Of a stretch of 64,000 bases of DNA, positions 1-13,020 are shown in pieces (position 1 is the first letter of the stretch; each line of letters begins with the position of its first letter). This DNA is from Paragonimus skrjabini miyazakii (Eukaryota; Platyhelminthes; Trematoda; Plagiorchiida; Troglotrematidae). The notes beneath the pieces are model-generated. The model saw only the letters and a program-made list of their open reading frames with translations, was not told the origin of the DNA and made no database searches. A program made the position numbers and the translations under genes. Location of the stretch: the NCBI GenBank assembly GCA_014338405.1, contig JTDE01000426.1:115993-179992 (forward strand). The letters run 5' to 3'.

Positions 1-414
1 AGGAAGTGTTCAGTAATCATGCGGCAGTCCAAAAAAATTGGTAGAAAAACTGCTTTTTATACGAAAAAATTGGTACGGGGTGATTTCGTAAACAGTTTTG
101 CATGAACTGTACATACCGGCATGCAAATCAGAACTAGCGCAAATTCAAGACAGTATCAGATTACACAAGTGTAAAGAAGAACATGTTTTATCGTTCATCT
201 TCAGACCGACACAAACGAATGCAACGACAGAGAGTTTGAGATATCTTTGAAAAAAAAATAATGGTCTGTCTGTCTGATAAAAAACAATTCGTTTGGAGAA
301 CCATGCAAGCCGTTCGAGTAGATGTAACGGTATACATATCTCAGACAACCCGTTTTTGATTAAGTTAAACTGGCTCGACTAACAGGACTGAAATAGTCTG
401 GGCAGTGTTCCCGA

Positions 415-905
415 TTTTCTCATTCTGATGGCCGGTGCGTATTCCGGAGCGCGCGCGATTCGCAATCAGTTGGTCAACTAATCATGCTACACAGCGTGTG
501 ATGGTTGGGTCACGTACTCCGCTTGCCAAGTGAACGTTTACCGTACCGGGTGTTATATATTGAGACCATCAACACTTGGTTGTAAAGTAACAGGCTAGTC
601 AGGCAGTATGAAGACCCTGACTGTTCCCGTCAGTAAAGTGGATAGGTGTTGTCTGCCTGGATGGGGTTCTAGTGACCACTCAAATCGCTGGTTAGAAACG
701 TTATCCGAGATGGCAGTGTGCTGCAATCAATGGCATACCAGCGTTCAAACCATTTCTAGTTCTTCTGGTTAGTTTTGGTTCATTCGTATTTTTTAACCTT
801 CTCAACAACTTTTACTTCGCGTCAATGTTGAGGTGAACGGCAGTCCGAGCCACAAAATCGTCTGATCGAGCTCATGGCTGTTATAATGGTGATGAATATG
901 ACGAC
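415..905 (+). mobile_element. Decayed RTE-like LINE 3' end
   Basis: This is a degraded relative of the LINE 3' end at 38605-39435, and the two can be aligned by eye along most of their length. Shared blocks are the 'gtgcgtattccgga' area near 435, 'tactccgcttgcc' near 516, 'ctggatggggttct' near 657, 'cgctggttagaaac' near 685, and the tail 'caatgttgaggtgaacggc' near 823 followed by 'ccacaaaatcgtctg'. The tail ends in a GATGA-like stretch, as in the other copy. Stops and indels break the reading frame, so no protein can be made. The 5' edge is approximate. Confidence 0.75.
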
Positions 906-3900
906 CGCTTGTGCATTATTTAGCATTGGACAGTACATTCTAAAAGATTTCTTTCTGCTCGTTCGGTATTCGGTTTCGACCAAGTGAGCTAAAAATGCGT
1001 TATTAATCAATTTGGTTACACGGCGTCTGAACAAATTGGATGATGGTCCAATATTCGTCAGATAAACTTTCGTGAGATTTCGCGCAAATATTACCGGCAC
1101 TATTGGAGCGTAAATGTAGCGTTAGTTGATGAACTGGAACGATGGTTAATCGGATATGAAATTTAACTGTAAAATAGGTGTTGGTGATGTTCTGAATGGG
1201 TCTTTTACTTAATAACACTGCAACAAGGTCACTTTTGGCAGATGAAAGAAGGTTTGTTCTATCTACTGAATTTCAGACTTCGGTGGAGTTATGAACACAT
1301 TTCAAGCCTTAACAAGTTACGAGAGTCGTTTTCATAACGATAGTTTCCAAGAAATATAGACCGACTTATCGTGTGACAAAATTTGGTATGCCTCGTGATT
1401 TAGTGGATCGCGGCGCTGCATTTCCCATCCGTTTTGAAAGTCTATGTACCGGCTTGCGCATAAAACTTCCGATGAATTAGGCGCTAAACAGTGCTGCCTA
1501 TTCACGTGCAGAGATGAGTATTTAAACCATTGATTATTTCGACAGAAATGGGGGTAAAAAGCATCAATATGTTGCTTATCGTGGCATCTGAAGTACTTGC
1601 CTTCACCTGGTTCATTTGTCATAGACAAATCGAATGTATACCAAACAATTTTAGCTAAATTTCTGTTCACTAACATTCTACTTTATATGTAAAACAAATG
1701 TTTCACCTTATCAGTCCATTAAGACATCTCTTTCCATGGAAACTGTGTGTGTTTAGAGGTTTGGTGCACAGGTATTAAAGAATATGGTCAGTTTTCTCAA
1801 TGAGCCAGATCCTATAAGTTAACTACAATCATAGTTAGTAAACTTCTGGACAACAGTGTGGGCATTACACAAGGAACGTGGGTAAGGTTTCTAAGTAAGC
1901 ACTACTTAAAAAATCGGTTACCTAGCTGTTTCACCTTATCGCCATTCTAACTTCCTAAGTACTATGCCGTGACATACATTCCATACAATGCATACGGACA
2001 TCAAAAGCAGAAGAATACCAAATAATCCATGTCACAAATTGAACGTTTTACAAAGCTGACTACAACTCTGCCACCCCCATGCACACTTTAACCATCTCTA
2101 TTTAAACACAAGCGTCTGACATGAGTTTCTGTCCAATTAGATCTAGCCAGTAATATGTAGCTTAGCGACAGACAGGAGGTAGACCCCAATCACCTTTCTA
2201 TGAAACAATCTTGTTGTTGGAACAATTTTGTTGTTGTAAGCGCTGAACCAAATTTGAAGGTTACCACATGTGTGTTAAATAGTAAATAGGATGGAAGTAG
2301 GCCATTTCGGTATATCTAAATAAGATTTTCCACTAATGCCATCCCTGGATCCTCCAGTGGTTCATGCAGCTCATTTTAGAAAGCTGTTCTTTAAGATTGT
2401 TTGATCATTAGGCTTTGTACATATGGACTTGTCGTAAGGAGACAACATCTCCTCTGTTTCGGACAACAAGCACACCTATCTGCTCCGTAAACGTTTAGGA
2501 CAAAAACATTACGGAAAATTTGCACAAAGTTACATGCAGCTTATGAATCTGTGGACACGACCTACTGGACGTGGCCTGCAGTCAATCACACCTCCTCATA
2601 CGGGCTGAAGTATCATTTCACTTGCGGTACACACACACATTGAACGCAGTTCTGTTGTTCGTAATGCCTTTCTTTCTGCTCACACGGTCAGTGGTCTGTG
2701 ACTCTGAATGGTACTGACAACCAAGTGTGTTAACAACCATTCATATCAATGAAGCAAGATAAGTGTTATTTTTACCCGTGCTATCATTTGGTAGATAATA
2801 GAACAGACAATCCTTCTTCCCGAGGACTTGGATGTCAACCAAAATTCTGAGAAACAGTGCAGTTATGTGTGATTTATGAGCGTGCATATTCAGGGCACAA
2901 TGATGAGTTTGAACAAAGGTGTATTGAGAATGCGAATGCGGGTGATGCATTATCCGGGTATAGACAATCCCTTGAAATGTAAATGCATGATCTAAGCAAG
3001 ACCACTCAATTCAGCCAAAACAAAAACGGAGACATTCAGCTCAAATTGCTCTGAGTTATGTTCTCTCGCACATTTTACGAAATTCCGACGGCGCATTAAT
3101 GTTATCATCCAGACTACCTCACATGTTTGAAAGTGTTCCGAGATAATTCTGTTTATCTGGCTGCAAACCAAATGCAGCTTTTTTGCACAAACATTCAACT
3201 GGGCACAACATTTGAAACGAGATAATCAAAACATTCGTTATTCTTCCTATACTGTATTATAACTTATTGTTACATATAAACAAACTATTGCTTTCAGTCA
3301 ACCGTGACGTAAACAGACACTATATAGAACCACGAATTGGGTAGTTGCATCCGAAACATATGTAGATCTCAAATAACTTAATCCGTACACATCGGACTAG
3401 AGTAGACTTACAATCGATAGTATATTTTCCACAGAGTTTCCCAACTTATGACTGCCAGATGGATATTCCAACACTCCAATCCTACTCAGCTGATCGATAG
3501 ATTAAAATAAACCACCCAGTTTGATTGGCAATACACATAAGTGTAGTACTGAACAAAATCATATTGAATTATTCATAAGGACACAAACAAACAGCAGCTG
3601 CATAAACTCAGGACTCTCAATGAATTCGCAAAGATGTCCCATTTAACAATAAATTTGGACGGAGCAACAATAAATTGTAAAAGCAATTAAACCTACTAAC
3701 TAATCAACTAGTCAAGTAAAAGTCAACGAAGAAAAGTAGCTGGAGGTAAGGAACTCTGAAGATTATGAGAAATTATAAGTCCTTGAAGATATAAATAGTG
3801 GATTTTAATGACCAACTGTCAACAGCTTGTTTGCGGTGTTGAGATCTTAGTGCTCAAATGAATGTGTCATATGACTGCGTATCACAAAGACAAGAATCGT

Positions 3901-6900
3901 AAGTTTCGTAACAACAATCCTCACAATTTCACGGTCCAGATGAGTTGTTGATCTCAAATCCTGTTGAATATTTATATTCGTCGTAAGTACAGTATCAAGT
4001 ATTGGATAATTTTCTCCATCGAAATACGTCAAGGGTGAATCATATCTCGAAGTGATCTACGTGAAACCTTCCAAGGCAATACTCGTGGGGGGCTGATTGA
4101 TTCTATGCATTGAATCATCGAAATTTAAGATTTGATTTGCAGTAGGTCTCAAGTGGCTCCAATCAAGAAAGAATCGAATTTACGATAATTTTATAAAATA
4201 GAAACTTTAGCTAAACGTTCCATTTGATAAGCATCTTGAGAAGTTAGGTGTCCATTTAGGCGATCTGCTAAGTTAAATGAGCAGTTAAATCATGTGGTTC
4301 TAGTCGTTTTCATTTTGTCGTATATGTTCGATCGCCCATCAACTGAGTATGGAATAGCTGTACCATCTACTCCGCTTGTCAATGCTTAGATTAAAAGCGG
4401 ATATGGTTGTATTGAAATTCCCCGTAAATTTCTGGATTTGCTTCTGCTCATTTAGCTTCAAGCACGAACTGATAGACAGATGGACGATAAAGTTTTAGTG
4501 TGATATCAATAGGAAATTTGTTAATGGAACCCAGGTCAGTCTGCTGATGAGGTCCAGGTCGACATATTGGGCCAAGCCCATTCTTATGACTCTTTCAAAG
4601 CCGTTTTGTTTACACTTCGTGGATACTCTGGTTTCAAATCGACCAGATTAGCTGTCCCCGTGTATGATTCTGCCAATGAGAGCGTGACGCAGCAAACGAA
4701 TTAAATGGGCAGTAAGCAAACAACCCAAGTTATTTGCAACAAGACCGATGGACATCTTCTTGTGAACTTGCTGCTACTTATACAATATCTTTTTTAAGAA
4801 GTGGTTGTCATCTTCCTTCTATTTTTGGTCTCTTATCAAAGTCACACAGCCAGACTGTTGTTGAAACACAATTTTCGCTGTAAACTTGCATTAAATGTTT
4901 TAACGACGTCTTACAACTGGAAAGATTTGGCATATTCGTTTACGGAGAAGTATCTATCAAATGTGGTTAGATGCTACTGGCAATAAACCCACTCACTACA
5001 GAACTGGAATTAATCGCAACACTCGCTAAATGATCGTTTTGAGCCAACTCGACCAGTTAAGTAGATTACCGAAGGGTGAACCAAGTCAAGTGTTTAAAAC
5101 TCAGCTAACTACTTCGTATCAGACCGATGAGTACGGATCATTGTGTGAAATAAACCCAATTTGATCGTCTCAATCTACTTTTCTGTTGGTGAACTTAGAT
5201 CGATGGTCTCAGGTATCCACGTTCCATGAACAGATATAGCTCGTCTCGATCGTGAGCATTACACTGATGGCTTAACACTTTTATGAGAGATACCATAAAT
5301 TTATACCTGTTCAGATATCAGTAAATTAACTGTCGATAAATTAAGCGTTAGCAACTAGGTTTCTATTCAGTTCATCGCGAATCCGGTGGTAAATGAACTA
5401 TCGTCATTCTGGTTACATAGCATGTACCGAATGTTGATGGTAACTGACACTTAAATGCGTCCTGATTGCGCCAATAAGACGCTATTGTACTTGTCTTCGT
5501 TAACCCGCGACCTACGACAGCTCAAGAATGCTAACCAGCCGCTTGATAGTTTGATCGACGCGTGCTCGTTCTGTGTGTGTTTTTCTCTGTATCATTTCCA
5601 CCGATGTCTTACAAAATTACTAAACCATAAGATGGGTTTCAGTGTTTGTTTGTAACCAATTGATTCGATCTGGAGTTGTCTAAAAGTAGTTTTCTTGATC
5701 GTTTATCGTATGGACAGGTTTGAAATGATGCACGCGTCCAGTAATAAACCATTACACTTTCTCAAATAACAATATATCAATTAACCAACCGTATCTTGTC
5801 ATGAAGCAGATATTGTAAACTTCATTAATTTAGCACGATTTGTTACTGGCACAAAGAGTAACTGAAAACAAGCTGATCTGTTTATTGTGAGTCAGAAATG
5901 TATACCTACCCTTAATATACCATCAATCACACAATCAACCTGTAACTGAAGTGATTATTCCCAAGTTCACCACTCGTTGAAACAGTCTTCCAACCCTAAT
6001 AACTGGAATGAAAAAGTATTATGAAAAGTTTAACCCAGATACCGTTTCTGCAATGATCATTGCCTATTTCTTGTCATATGATTCGTCCACCTGTCCCTGG
6101 TAATGCCAAACAGTACGTCGGGGGCAATGTAATTTATTCGGTTATTAACGTCAAATCAAAGGATTACCAACAATCGGTCAAACTGTTTTTTATCCCACAA
6201 ATATTCCTTGTTTGCAACCTATCCCCAGTTTGCTGGTTCATACGTTCAGTTCTCAACGAAATCAACGTAGATCCCCATCCGACATTTTACGATGGAATGG
6301 GTCTCGTTGACCCCATAATAGATTCTAACCCACAAATAAAGTTCAAATACGTTTTGGAAAGGTCTATATTTTGTTACAAACTTCGGTACTGGCTTCGGAT
6401 TGAAAAAAGTCCTCCAACACGAAATATGCTGTGAAATGTATGTGTAACGATGATGCGTATTTGGTAGGTAATGCCACAGTGGATTAACTTGAATCCATAG
6501 TAACCAGAAAACCATTTATTGGTGAATTAAAAAGACATCTTGCATATTACGGTCCGGTGAAATATGCGCTTGACAAATAAAGACTTCCGAGCAGGTAGTC
6601 ATAAACCGGATCATAAGTCATGCTGAGGCGTTCACATTTATCGCAACAATCAAGCAGGTTTCGTATTTCCAGTTCACCTAAATAGTTTACCGCTCGCTGT
6701 AGGACAGGTCACACTTTCATAGTTCCGGTTGAGTCATACTTCCAAAATAGTCGCGGTAAATCTTTTTCATTTGCAACTAAGATGTTTCTACTGATATTTG
6801 AACGCAGCGTTTGTTACGTTCGATTGGTTTCATATAAAAGTTGCGTTTAATGAATAAATGAGAACGAGTTTGTTGCCTACTGTGTATTCTGGAGATTATT

Positions 6901-8234
6901 CAAGTCGTGTTGATAATGCCAAATCAAGAGTTAGTGGTGAAACCACGGAGGGAATAATTCGAAACCAGACCGTATATCTCAACTCGGCGACATTGCAATG
7001 TTTAGTCGTTTAGACAATAGGAAGTCTAGACCAATGACTGAGAGTACAGGACTGTTAAGTCAGTAGGCGGCCATTTCACTTTTGAACACATAGTTAACTA
7101 GAAATCCTACACTAGCGCATGTTGATCGGAGCCGACGAAGTTGCTGTACAAAGTGTGCAATAAGAAAATGGCACAGATAAGTTTTCTTCATAGCGCTACA
7201 TGTCAGTCTGCCTCTATCTGTATCCATTACCACTGTTTCTGATATCCTAGTCATCCTATTGGTGAAGTGTTCAACTTCAAAAAAACTTTTCAAGATAAAT
7301 GTGCCTTCAAACTCATTCTATTAGTCAGGTCTTTCACATGTGTACACAGGGAAAAGATAGCTCATTGTCATGCCACCTGCTATTGCCGCTTGCTCAGCTG
7401 GCTGATAGCCCGCAGGAGAATGCGTGCATACACCAGACGCGTTGATCCCACCGGCGCATGAGTAGATCAATAATCTATTGGAAAACAAACGTTATTTGTG
7501 ACAAATAGAAGCAAACTTGGCTGGCAATAAAAAAAATTCCTGATCTGCATTGCACCTGTGCACAGGGACCATTTGTTAATATTAGTGAATGTATGCTAAT
7601 CCGTTAGTGTCGGAATCAGCAGCTGGATTGTTTCATAAATAACCAGTGAAAAGAGAACAATGGTCTGTGTAAATATTCACTGATAAATTTGTTTATTCAA
7701 TCTTTGAACAATACCAAAATAAACTCATTCACGCAGTGACAGGTAACTTAACAAAATGAATAGCCATAAGCCCTACAATGAAATAATATCCTGTGTTTTA
7801 ATGGACGGAAATGGTTTTTGCTGAACCTAAGAATTGCTTTTATAGGGTAGTCCATCGACAAGTAAACGGACTGTTTTTGGCTGCCGTTTGAGAATCTAGT
7901 CAACTGTGTCCCATCACCATCGCACAGTTTGTTTAGTTTATGCGTCTGAGATGAGGTTATGCATTGAAATTTTACCGTTTCTCCACTGGATCAATCAGTG
8001 TCTTCTCAGAGACTCCAAAATAGTCCGACTTACTTTTCGTGAACAACACTCTATGACTAACAGCTGAAATTGGCTGTATTCGAATAAACCGCACATGGGC
8101 CCAGTAACGATAGTGCAACAGGTGGTGTTTCATTTACAATGACAGCCAACTACCGTTTAAGAATTCGGTTGGATTCACTAGATATCAGCAACCTAAACGA
8201 TATTCAGATGGGTCATATTAACGCCGTATTTCTG
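906..8234. other. Intergenic stretch without recognised genes
   Basis: No recognisable protein domain or RNA gene was found here on either strand. Open frames are short (the longest are near 100-125 codons at 1332-1676 minus and 6060-6434 plus), AT-leaning and without family resemblance. The stretch reads as ordinary flatworm intergenic DNA upstream of the Pax gene. Enhancers for that gene could lie here but cannot be seen without comparison to relatives. Confidence 0.5.
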
Positions 8235-8425
8235 TATTACTGATGACTCGTCGGGGGTTTGATTGATTTCAAGTTGAACATCACACAGCTATCGCATTCT
8301 CATGGATATTCCGGTCGACACCTTTCAAAAAGAAACACTAGACTCGAGTTTCTTTCTCATTAGAGCTCGTCAGTGGTGCACATCCCTGCCACTGCTGTAT
8401 TTTGTATCAGAACGCTGATCATCTT
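8235..8425 (-). repeat. Composite SINE, truncated copy
   Basis: In reverse orientation this matches the body and tail of the repeat best seen at 45158-45515. Shared blocks are 'gactcgtcgggggtttg' near 8247, 'gttgaacatcacacagctat' near 8274, the 'actcgagtttctttctcatt' area near 8341, and 'agagctcgtcagtggtgcac' near 8363 followed by 'atccctgccactgc'. The tRNA-like part, which should follow at the right end, is not recognisable beyond about 8425. Confidence 0.7.
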
Positions 8426-8857
8426 AAGAATGGATCTGAAATCTGGTGTAGATATGGATTAGGTGCGGCGTATTGATACTCTGTAGAGTTTCTCCGACTT
8501 GGTTGGGCCCATTCATGCATGTCAAAGGTGACTGTCAACAGCAAACTCCCAAGAGTAGATTACAAGAAACTTGGAGGAATAAATCTCATTCATACTTTAA
8601 GTTATTACACGGATAAAATGTGCACGCTTCAGGTTTTTTTAATGCGTTGCAGTTATTTAGCATGTGTTTAGGTAGTGTGCGAATCACGCGCGTCACGAAT
8701 AATCGTGGTTTTTAATGTCTAATCACTGCTATACTGTTGTAGGGTAACCACTACTTTCCAGTATCTCAGTGGTACTCTAGTTCAGAGAAGACCACTTTAA
8801 AAGGACATCGATCTGCAAGCAAAATTAAAAGTATGTATGTTATTAATTTGTATGAGA

Positions 8858-8859
<2 letters not shown>

Positions 8860-8893
<34 letters not shown>
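8860..8893. repeat. AT dinucleotide microsatellite
   Basis: An uninterrupted run of alternating A and T of about 34 bases. It explains the Ile-Tyr repeats seen when either strand is translated here, so no protein is implied. Confidence 0.95.
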
Positions 8894-8895
<2 letters not shown>

Positions 8896-9603
8896 AACGC
8901 CACAACGGTATCAGCTCTTTGTGAGTCAAGTTTGTTGCTGCGAGACGTCGTGTTTATCGGCATGTTACTTAAGGCAGAATACGATCTTACAGACTGCTAT
9001 AAGAATTGTGAAGTGCAACTGAAGATCATGATCAGATCGAACAGTTTTCACCATTTTCTGAAGAACCATTGACCCCGTTTGAAGGAGGCCATTCACTAGG
9101 TAGGATTTTTCAATGGCTGATTATATTTGCTGTCCCCGTTTCAACCTGCACTTGGTGATTTTATTTTCCTTTCTTAACCAATCAGCTTCAAGCAGTATGT
9201 CAGCCGTCCACAACCCGGTCGCTGCTTCCAGCGCGGCAAACTTGGGAATATCAGTCGGGAAAGACTGAACGCGACAACCGATGTGGTGGGTGTGGGGCAC
9301 ATAGACCAACAATACAACCTGGCCAATAATAACATTTTCCGGGTCAGAAATTTTCCATTCTCTGTTCCACTTTATGCAAGGGATAGGAAAATCGGTCACA
9401 CGACCAAGTCTAACGTGTGTGTGCTAGTGGGTTCCCATACGACATTACCGCAACAACGAGACAACGAAAATTATCTGGTGTGTTGATAAGCTGAAACTCA
9501 GTCATATCATACTAAGCTAAGGACTACTGAACCAGTAAGTATTCTACTGCAATTACATATTTTTGAGCGCTACCGCCACCGGTGTATAACAGTTTCCATT
9601 ACA

Positions 9604-10480
9604 ATGTCGGGGTTATCGTACCTGTGGCCACCGGCAGTTTGGGGCCTGAATAATTCGGCTATGAACGCAGAGATCAGTTCATTCAACTCCTCAGGATCAT
9701 CTTCTATGTCCTCCTCGGAATTTTCTCCATACACTGTGCCTGTAATGCCAACTCTGGAAGTAAGCGACCCATATGCACGGGCTACTGCGCACATGGTTTC
9801 CGGAACAGCACTGTCAACAAATCATGATGTTTCAACCGATTATAGTACAAAACTCAACAGTCCGGTGGGCACATTGGGTGCATCACAATACGCCGGACAA
9901 GAAGATTACCCCACACAACTCGATCACACGATACACGACCTTGGGCACGCATGGTATTCGTCAAACCCAGCAGTTCCAACCAACACAACCACCAATCCAC
10001 TGAGCGTACCCCATTGCCAATGCGCAGTCGTTGCAGCAGCTGCAGCCGCCAGTTATGCGCGGTCCTATCTGTATCACGGAGTAGCAATGGCTGCCGCGAC
10101 TGGCTCAGCCTGTCCACCGACTGGCCTAGACAACCATGCATTCAGTCCAGGTACCTCGCCGATGTATTTGTCCAAATCACATCCCCAACCGGGCTCAGCT
10201 TCTTATACACGACAACGTCCTCGATCAAATTATTTTACGGTGCCGTCACCGGTGTCGTCCACCATGTTCACGGTTGGTTCCTCACCCGATTCACCCAGTC
10301 TGTTTGGGACTGTTATGCCGTCTACACAATCGCATCCCCTCACTGGTTACCATACGCACGTTGCCACTCCGTCTACGTATGCTCAAGCAGCTGTAGTGGC
10401 AGCTGCAGCAGCTCAGGCCCAAAAACACGTGCAGTACTTTCAGGGTATATACACTAGAAGCAAAATGGGCAAGGCCAAGG
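9604..10480 (+). CDS. Pax2/5/8-like gene, candidate exon 1
   Basis: A long open exon starting at ATG 9604 in a fair context (ttaca before ATG). It encodes 292 codons plus one base. The product is rich in Ser, Thr, Pro and Ala, with two similar alanine runs at about residues 140-149 (CAVVAAAAAA) and 260-273 (AQAAVVAAAAAQ). It ends with a small basic patch (KMGKAKG). Low-complexity tracts of this kind are common in developmental transcription factors. The donor 'aagg|gtaagt' at 10480/10481 is strong and leaves one base (G). Exon 2, at 34498, begins with GT and needs exactly that base to make the Gly before His-Gly-Gly. Vertebrate Pax2/5/8 genes also have a separate 5' exon ending just before this Gly. 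The link rests on donor strength, phase and strand across 24 kb. It could be an exon of another gene, or extra exons may lie between. Confidence 0.6.
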
Positions 10481-10486
10481 GTAAGT
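10481..10486 (+). other. Splice donor of candidate Pax exon 1
   Basis: GTAAGT after AAGG is a near-consensus donor. The frame closes four bases further on with an in-frame TAG (10486-10488), so splicing here is needed for the exon to lead anywhere. It leaves phase 1. Confidence 0.6.
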
Positions 10487-10936
10487 AGACATAACGCGTT
10501 AGACACTGAATCGGCTAACATTTTTATGCGAGAACAACAGAGTGCGATTGTGCGTTACGACCAAAGTCCTACGTAAAGTTGACAGTATTTGTGTTGCTTT
10601 CTAGTAAGTACACACCTTACCATATTATCCACGCCAAAACCAGTATTTTTAATTCCATCAATCAAATAGATACAGCTAGTCATTCGTAGAAGCCACCGCC
10701 AGGGAACATGAAAATGTGGCGCTCTAAGATATGTCAAGAAAAAGGATGAATGTCCTTGAGCATATTACTTGTGTACTAATATGTTTGACGTGAAGCGTTA
10801 TAGGGGGGAAAACGTTTCAGCTTTCATAAAGTTTAGTTCTTCTTACCTATGTTCTTATAACAAAAATGTTAAATGTTACTGATAAGTAGTGCAAAAGATT
10901 TGTTAAATTAGGAAATAGCCCATTCTGAAAAGCTTA

Positions 10937-11018
10937 AACTTCGGCAGGATTCGAACCGTGGACAGAATCGGCATATCCTAGCGCTGCGGACGTCCTGCCT
11001 GCTGAGCTACGACGTAGG
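10937..11018 (-). repeat. tRNA-derived element (Pol III box A and B)
   Basis: On the minus strand, box B reads GGTTCGAATCC, a perfect match to the tRNA consensus, at 10947-10957. Box A (TAGCTCAGCAGG) lies at 10998-11009. Spacing is about 40 bases, as in a tRNA. The arms around box B do not pair well and no clean acceptor stem is present, so this looks like a SINE head or tRNA pseudogene rather than a working tRNA. Confidence 0.6.
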
Positions 11019-12937
11019 GTTATCCAAAGATGGCACTGATAAATTCCAGCGTGGATTTGGTGAACAATTCTGTAGAGATATTCAGTCGTCTGAAACATTT
11101 TGTAGATTCCACATGACGCAGTCGGGGGTGGAGGGCAAGCGAGTTCGAACGTTAACGTTGAGTTCCCGGTTGATTTCTTAACCCAGCTTGTTGTGTAAAG
11201 ACATGTTGTTCTCGTTGCTAGCCGAATTCCAGTAGGGTCTCAGACTTCTCACCATTACCTGCCCATTAAATGAGTATTAACTGCTTGTTATTTGCTTACA
11301 GTTATCCTTAAAACATGACCAACATTTGAGGTGCAATGATAGTTTCTAGAGTCTGGCTGCTATTACATTTTCTTTCATACCCAACAATGTCATCAACATC
11401 CGATAATTCTTTCGTGTCTCCATTAATTCTTTGATCTTTTTCAATGTTCAACATGCAACAGAGTTTGGTATGAACGAGTTGGGGACAGTTTGTTGAAGTT
11501 AGTATAATCTATGGATGGCTGGTGTGCCTTCAGTCAACAGAAAGAAAAACACTTTTCGTTTATGGACAAAATAACGTGAAATCGATTTGACGAATTTGGT
11601 CCAGATGCAAACAGTCAACATAAGCAATACCACTGAGTAGTGCAGGAATGATAGCAGATTGAAATAATGAGCAATGCATTGATTTTAGGCTACTGGACAG
11701 TTTGTTCTAAAGCTGTTCACTACTCAGACCTATCCTTATGACGTAGTTTGGCTGGTAACCAAATGTGCATAAAACTAGGCAATATACACTGTTCCATAAA
11801 TTTTCTGTAAACTAAATCACACACCATAAGTGAGATCTCAAAATCTTGAACGAATGAGAAAACGGGTGAATGACAAAGGACAATAAAAATCAGTTAATTT
11901 TCACTGAATCTGCTCAACTAGACAAGTAAATTCCCTGTTTAGAATGAGATTTTATTAAAAGGCACTATTGCAGGATTTCGGTTTGAGCATTAGTATTTCA
12001 AGCTCACTACTGGAGCATAATTTCGCATATTATTACGACAGCTAATCTAATTGAGTTGGGGAAATTGTATTGCGTATTTTAGTCAAAGAGAATCTGATTA
12101 TGTGATTATGATGATCTACCATAGGGAGTTACCGTTCGTCTACTAAATATTTAAAGATAGCGATGGTGAGTTACAATGAAGCAACACGTGCTTCTGCACA
12201 ACTAAGGCACAGAAGGGAAAATAGGAACACTGAGTGGTGTTCAGCTATACTTTTTAGTATCAATATTATAGTGCATCAGCTACGTAAGGTATTTGTAAAC
12301 TGTGTATCATGACACTCTGACAAAAATACTCTTGACAGTAAGTGACCAAAAACAAACAACTCGAACAACTTGACTCGGTGACGATGCGTCTACATATTTG
12401 TATATTGCACACTTTGATTATACGTCCGTTTATCTGCAAAAAACATATAGGACCTGAATTAACATACTACAGGTGTGTTTGGGCATTTTTAGTCCAACTT
12501 CTAAGCATCTGTACGTAAATACCCCGGTTGTTTATAAGACAAGCTGATTCATACGTGGAAAGTACTGAGTACCAGATTGCTCAAATGTTGACAGAAGTGG
12601 CTCCAGTAACTGAAACTCCAACCATTAACCCTCGGGTTTACCGTCGGCGTCATTGCTAGATAACTTAACTGGCAGCCACTGGTATTTGGGGCCGTCTGTG
12701 TTGCAATTAGTATACAGAAGTTCAATATTTCGAAGCAGCGGTGAATCAGTCAGTTAATGGTTCGTTATGAGTTTTCTCTGTGTACTGGTGGGAAGTTGGA
12801 GATTTAGGTGAAACAAAATGGACATAACTCACACTTGATAAGGGCTTCGTTATACACGTGAACTTTCACAGACATTACTTCGCAAGGTGATACCAACCTA
12901 GGGTTTCGCTTCTACTATAGGTCATCAGAAGTGTACA

Positions 12938-13020
12938 TCATTCTGCCACTGGGATTTGAACCTTGATCCATGTTTCCAAGAGACAAATTTGTGGTCCACT
13001 GAGGCATTTGATTCACACTG
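12938..13020 (-). repeat. tRNA-derived fragment
   Basis: On the minus strand, GGTTCAAATCC at 12952-12962 fits box B. A TGCCTCAGTGG-like box A lies to its right, near 12998-13010. Flanking arms do not form a full cloverleaf. It is probably a SINE remnant. Confidence 0.45.

Noticed and set aside
6060..6515. Opposed frames of 124 and 89 codons as a possible small gene
   Set aside because: There is no recognised domain, and the two frames overlap antisense in AT-leaning sequence where such lengths arise by chance.
8766..9072. Frames with repeated Ile-Tyr
   Set aside because: They are translations of the AT microsatellite at 8860-8893.
9854..10457. Several overlapping open frames on both strands inside Pax exon 1
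   Set aside because: These are frame shadows of 9604-10480. Only the 9604 frame has the compositional features, ATG and in-phase donor.
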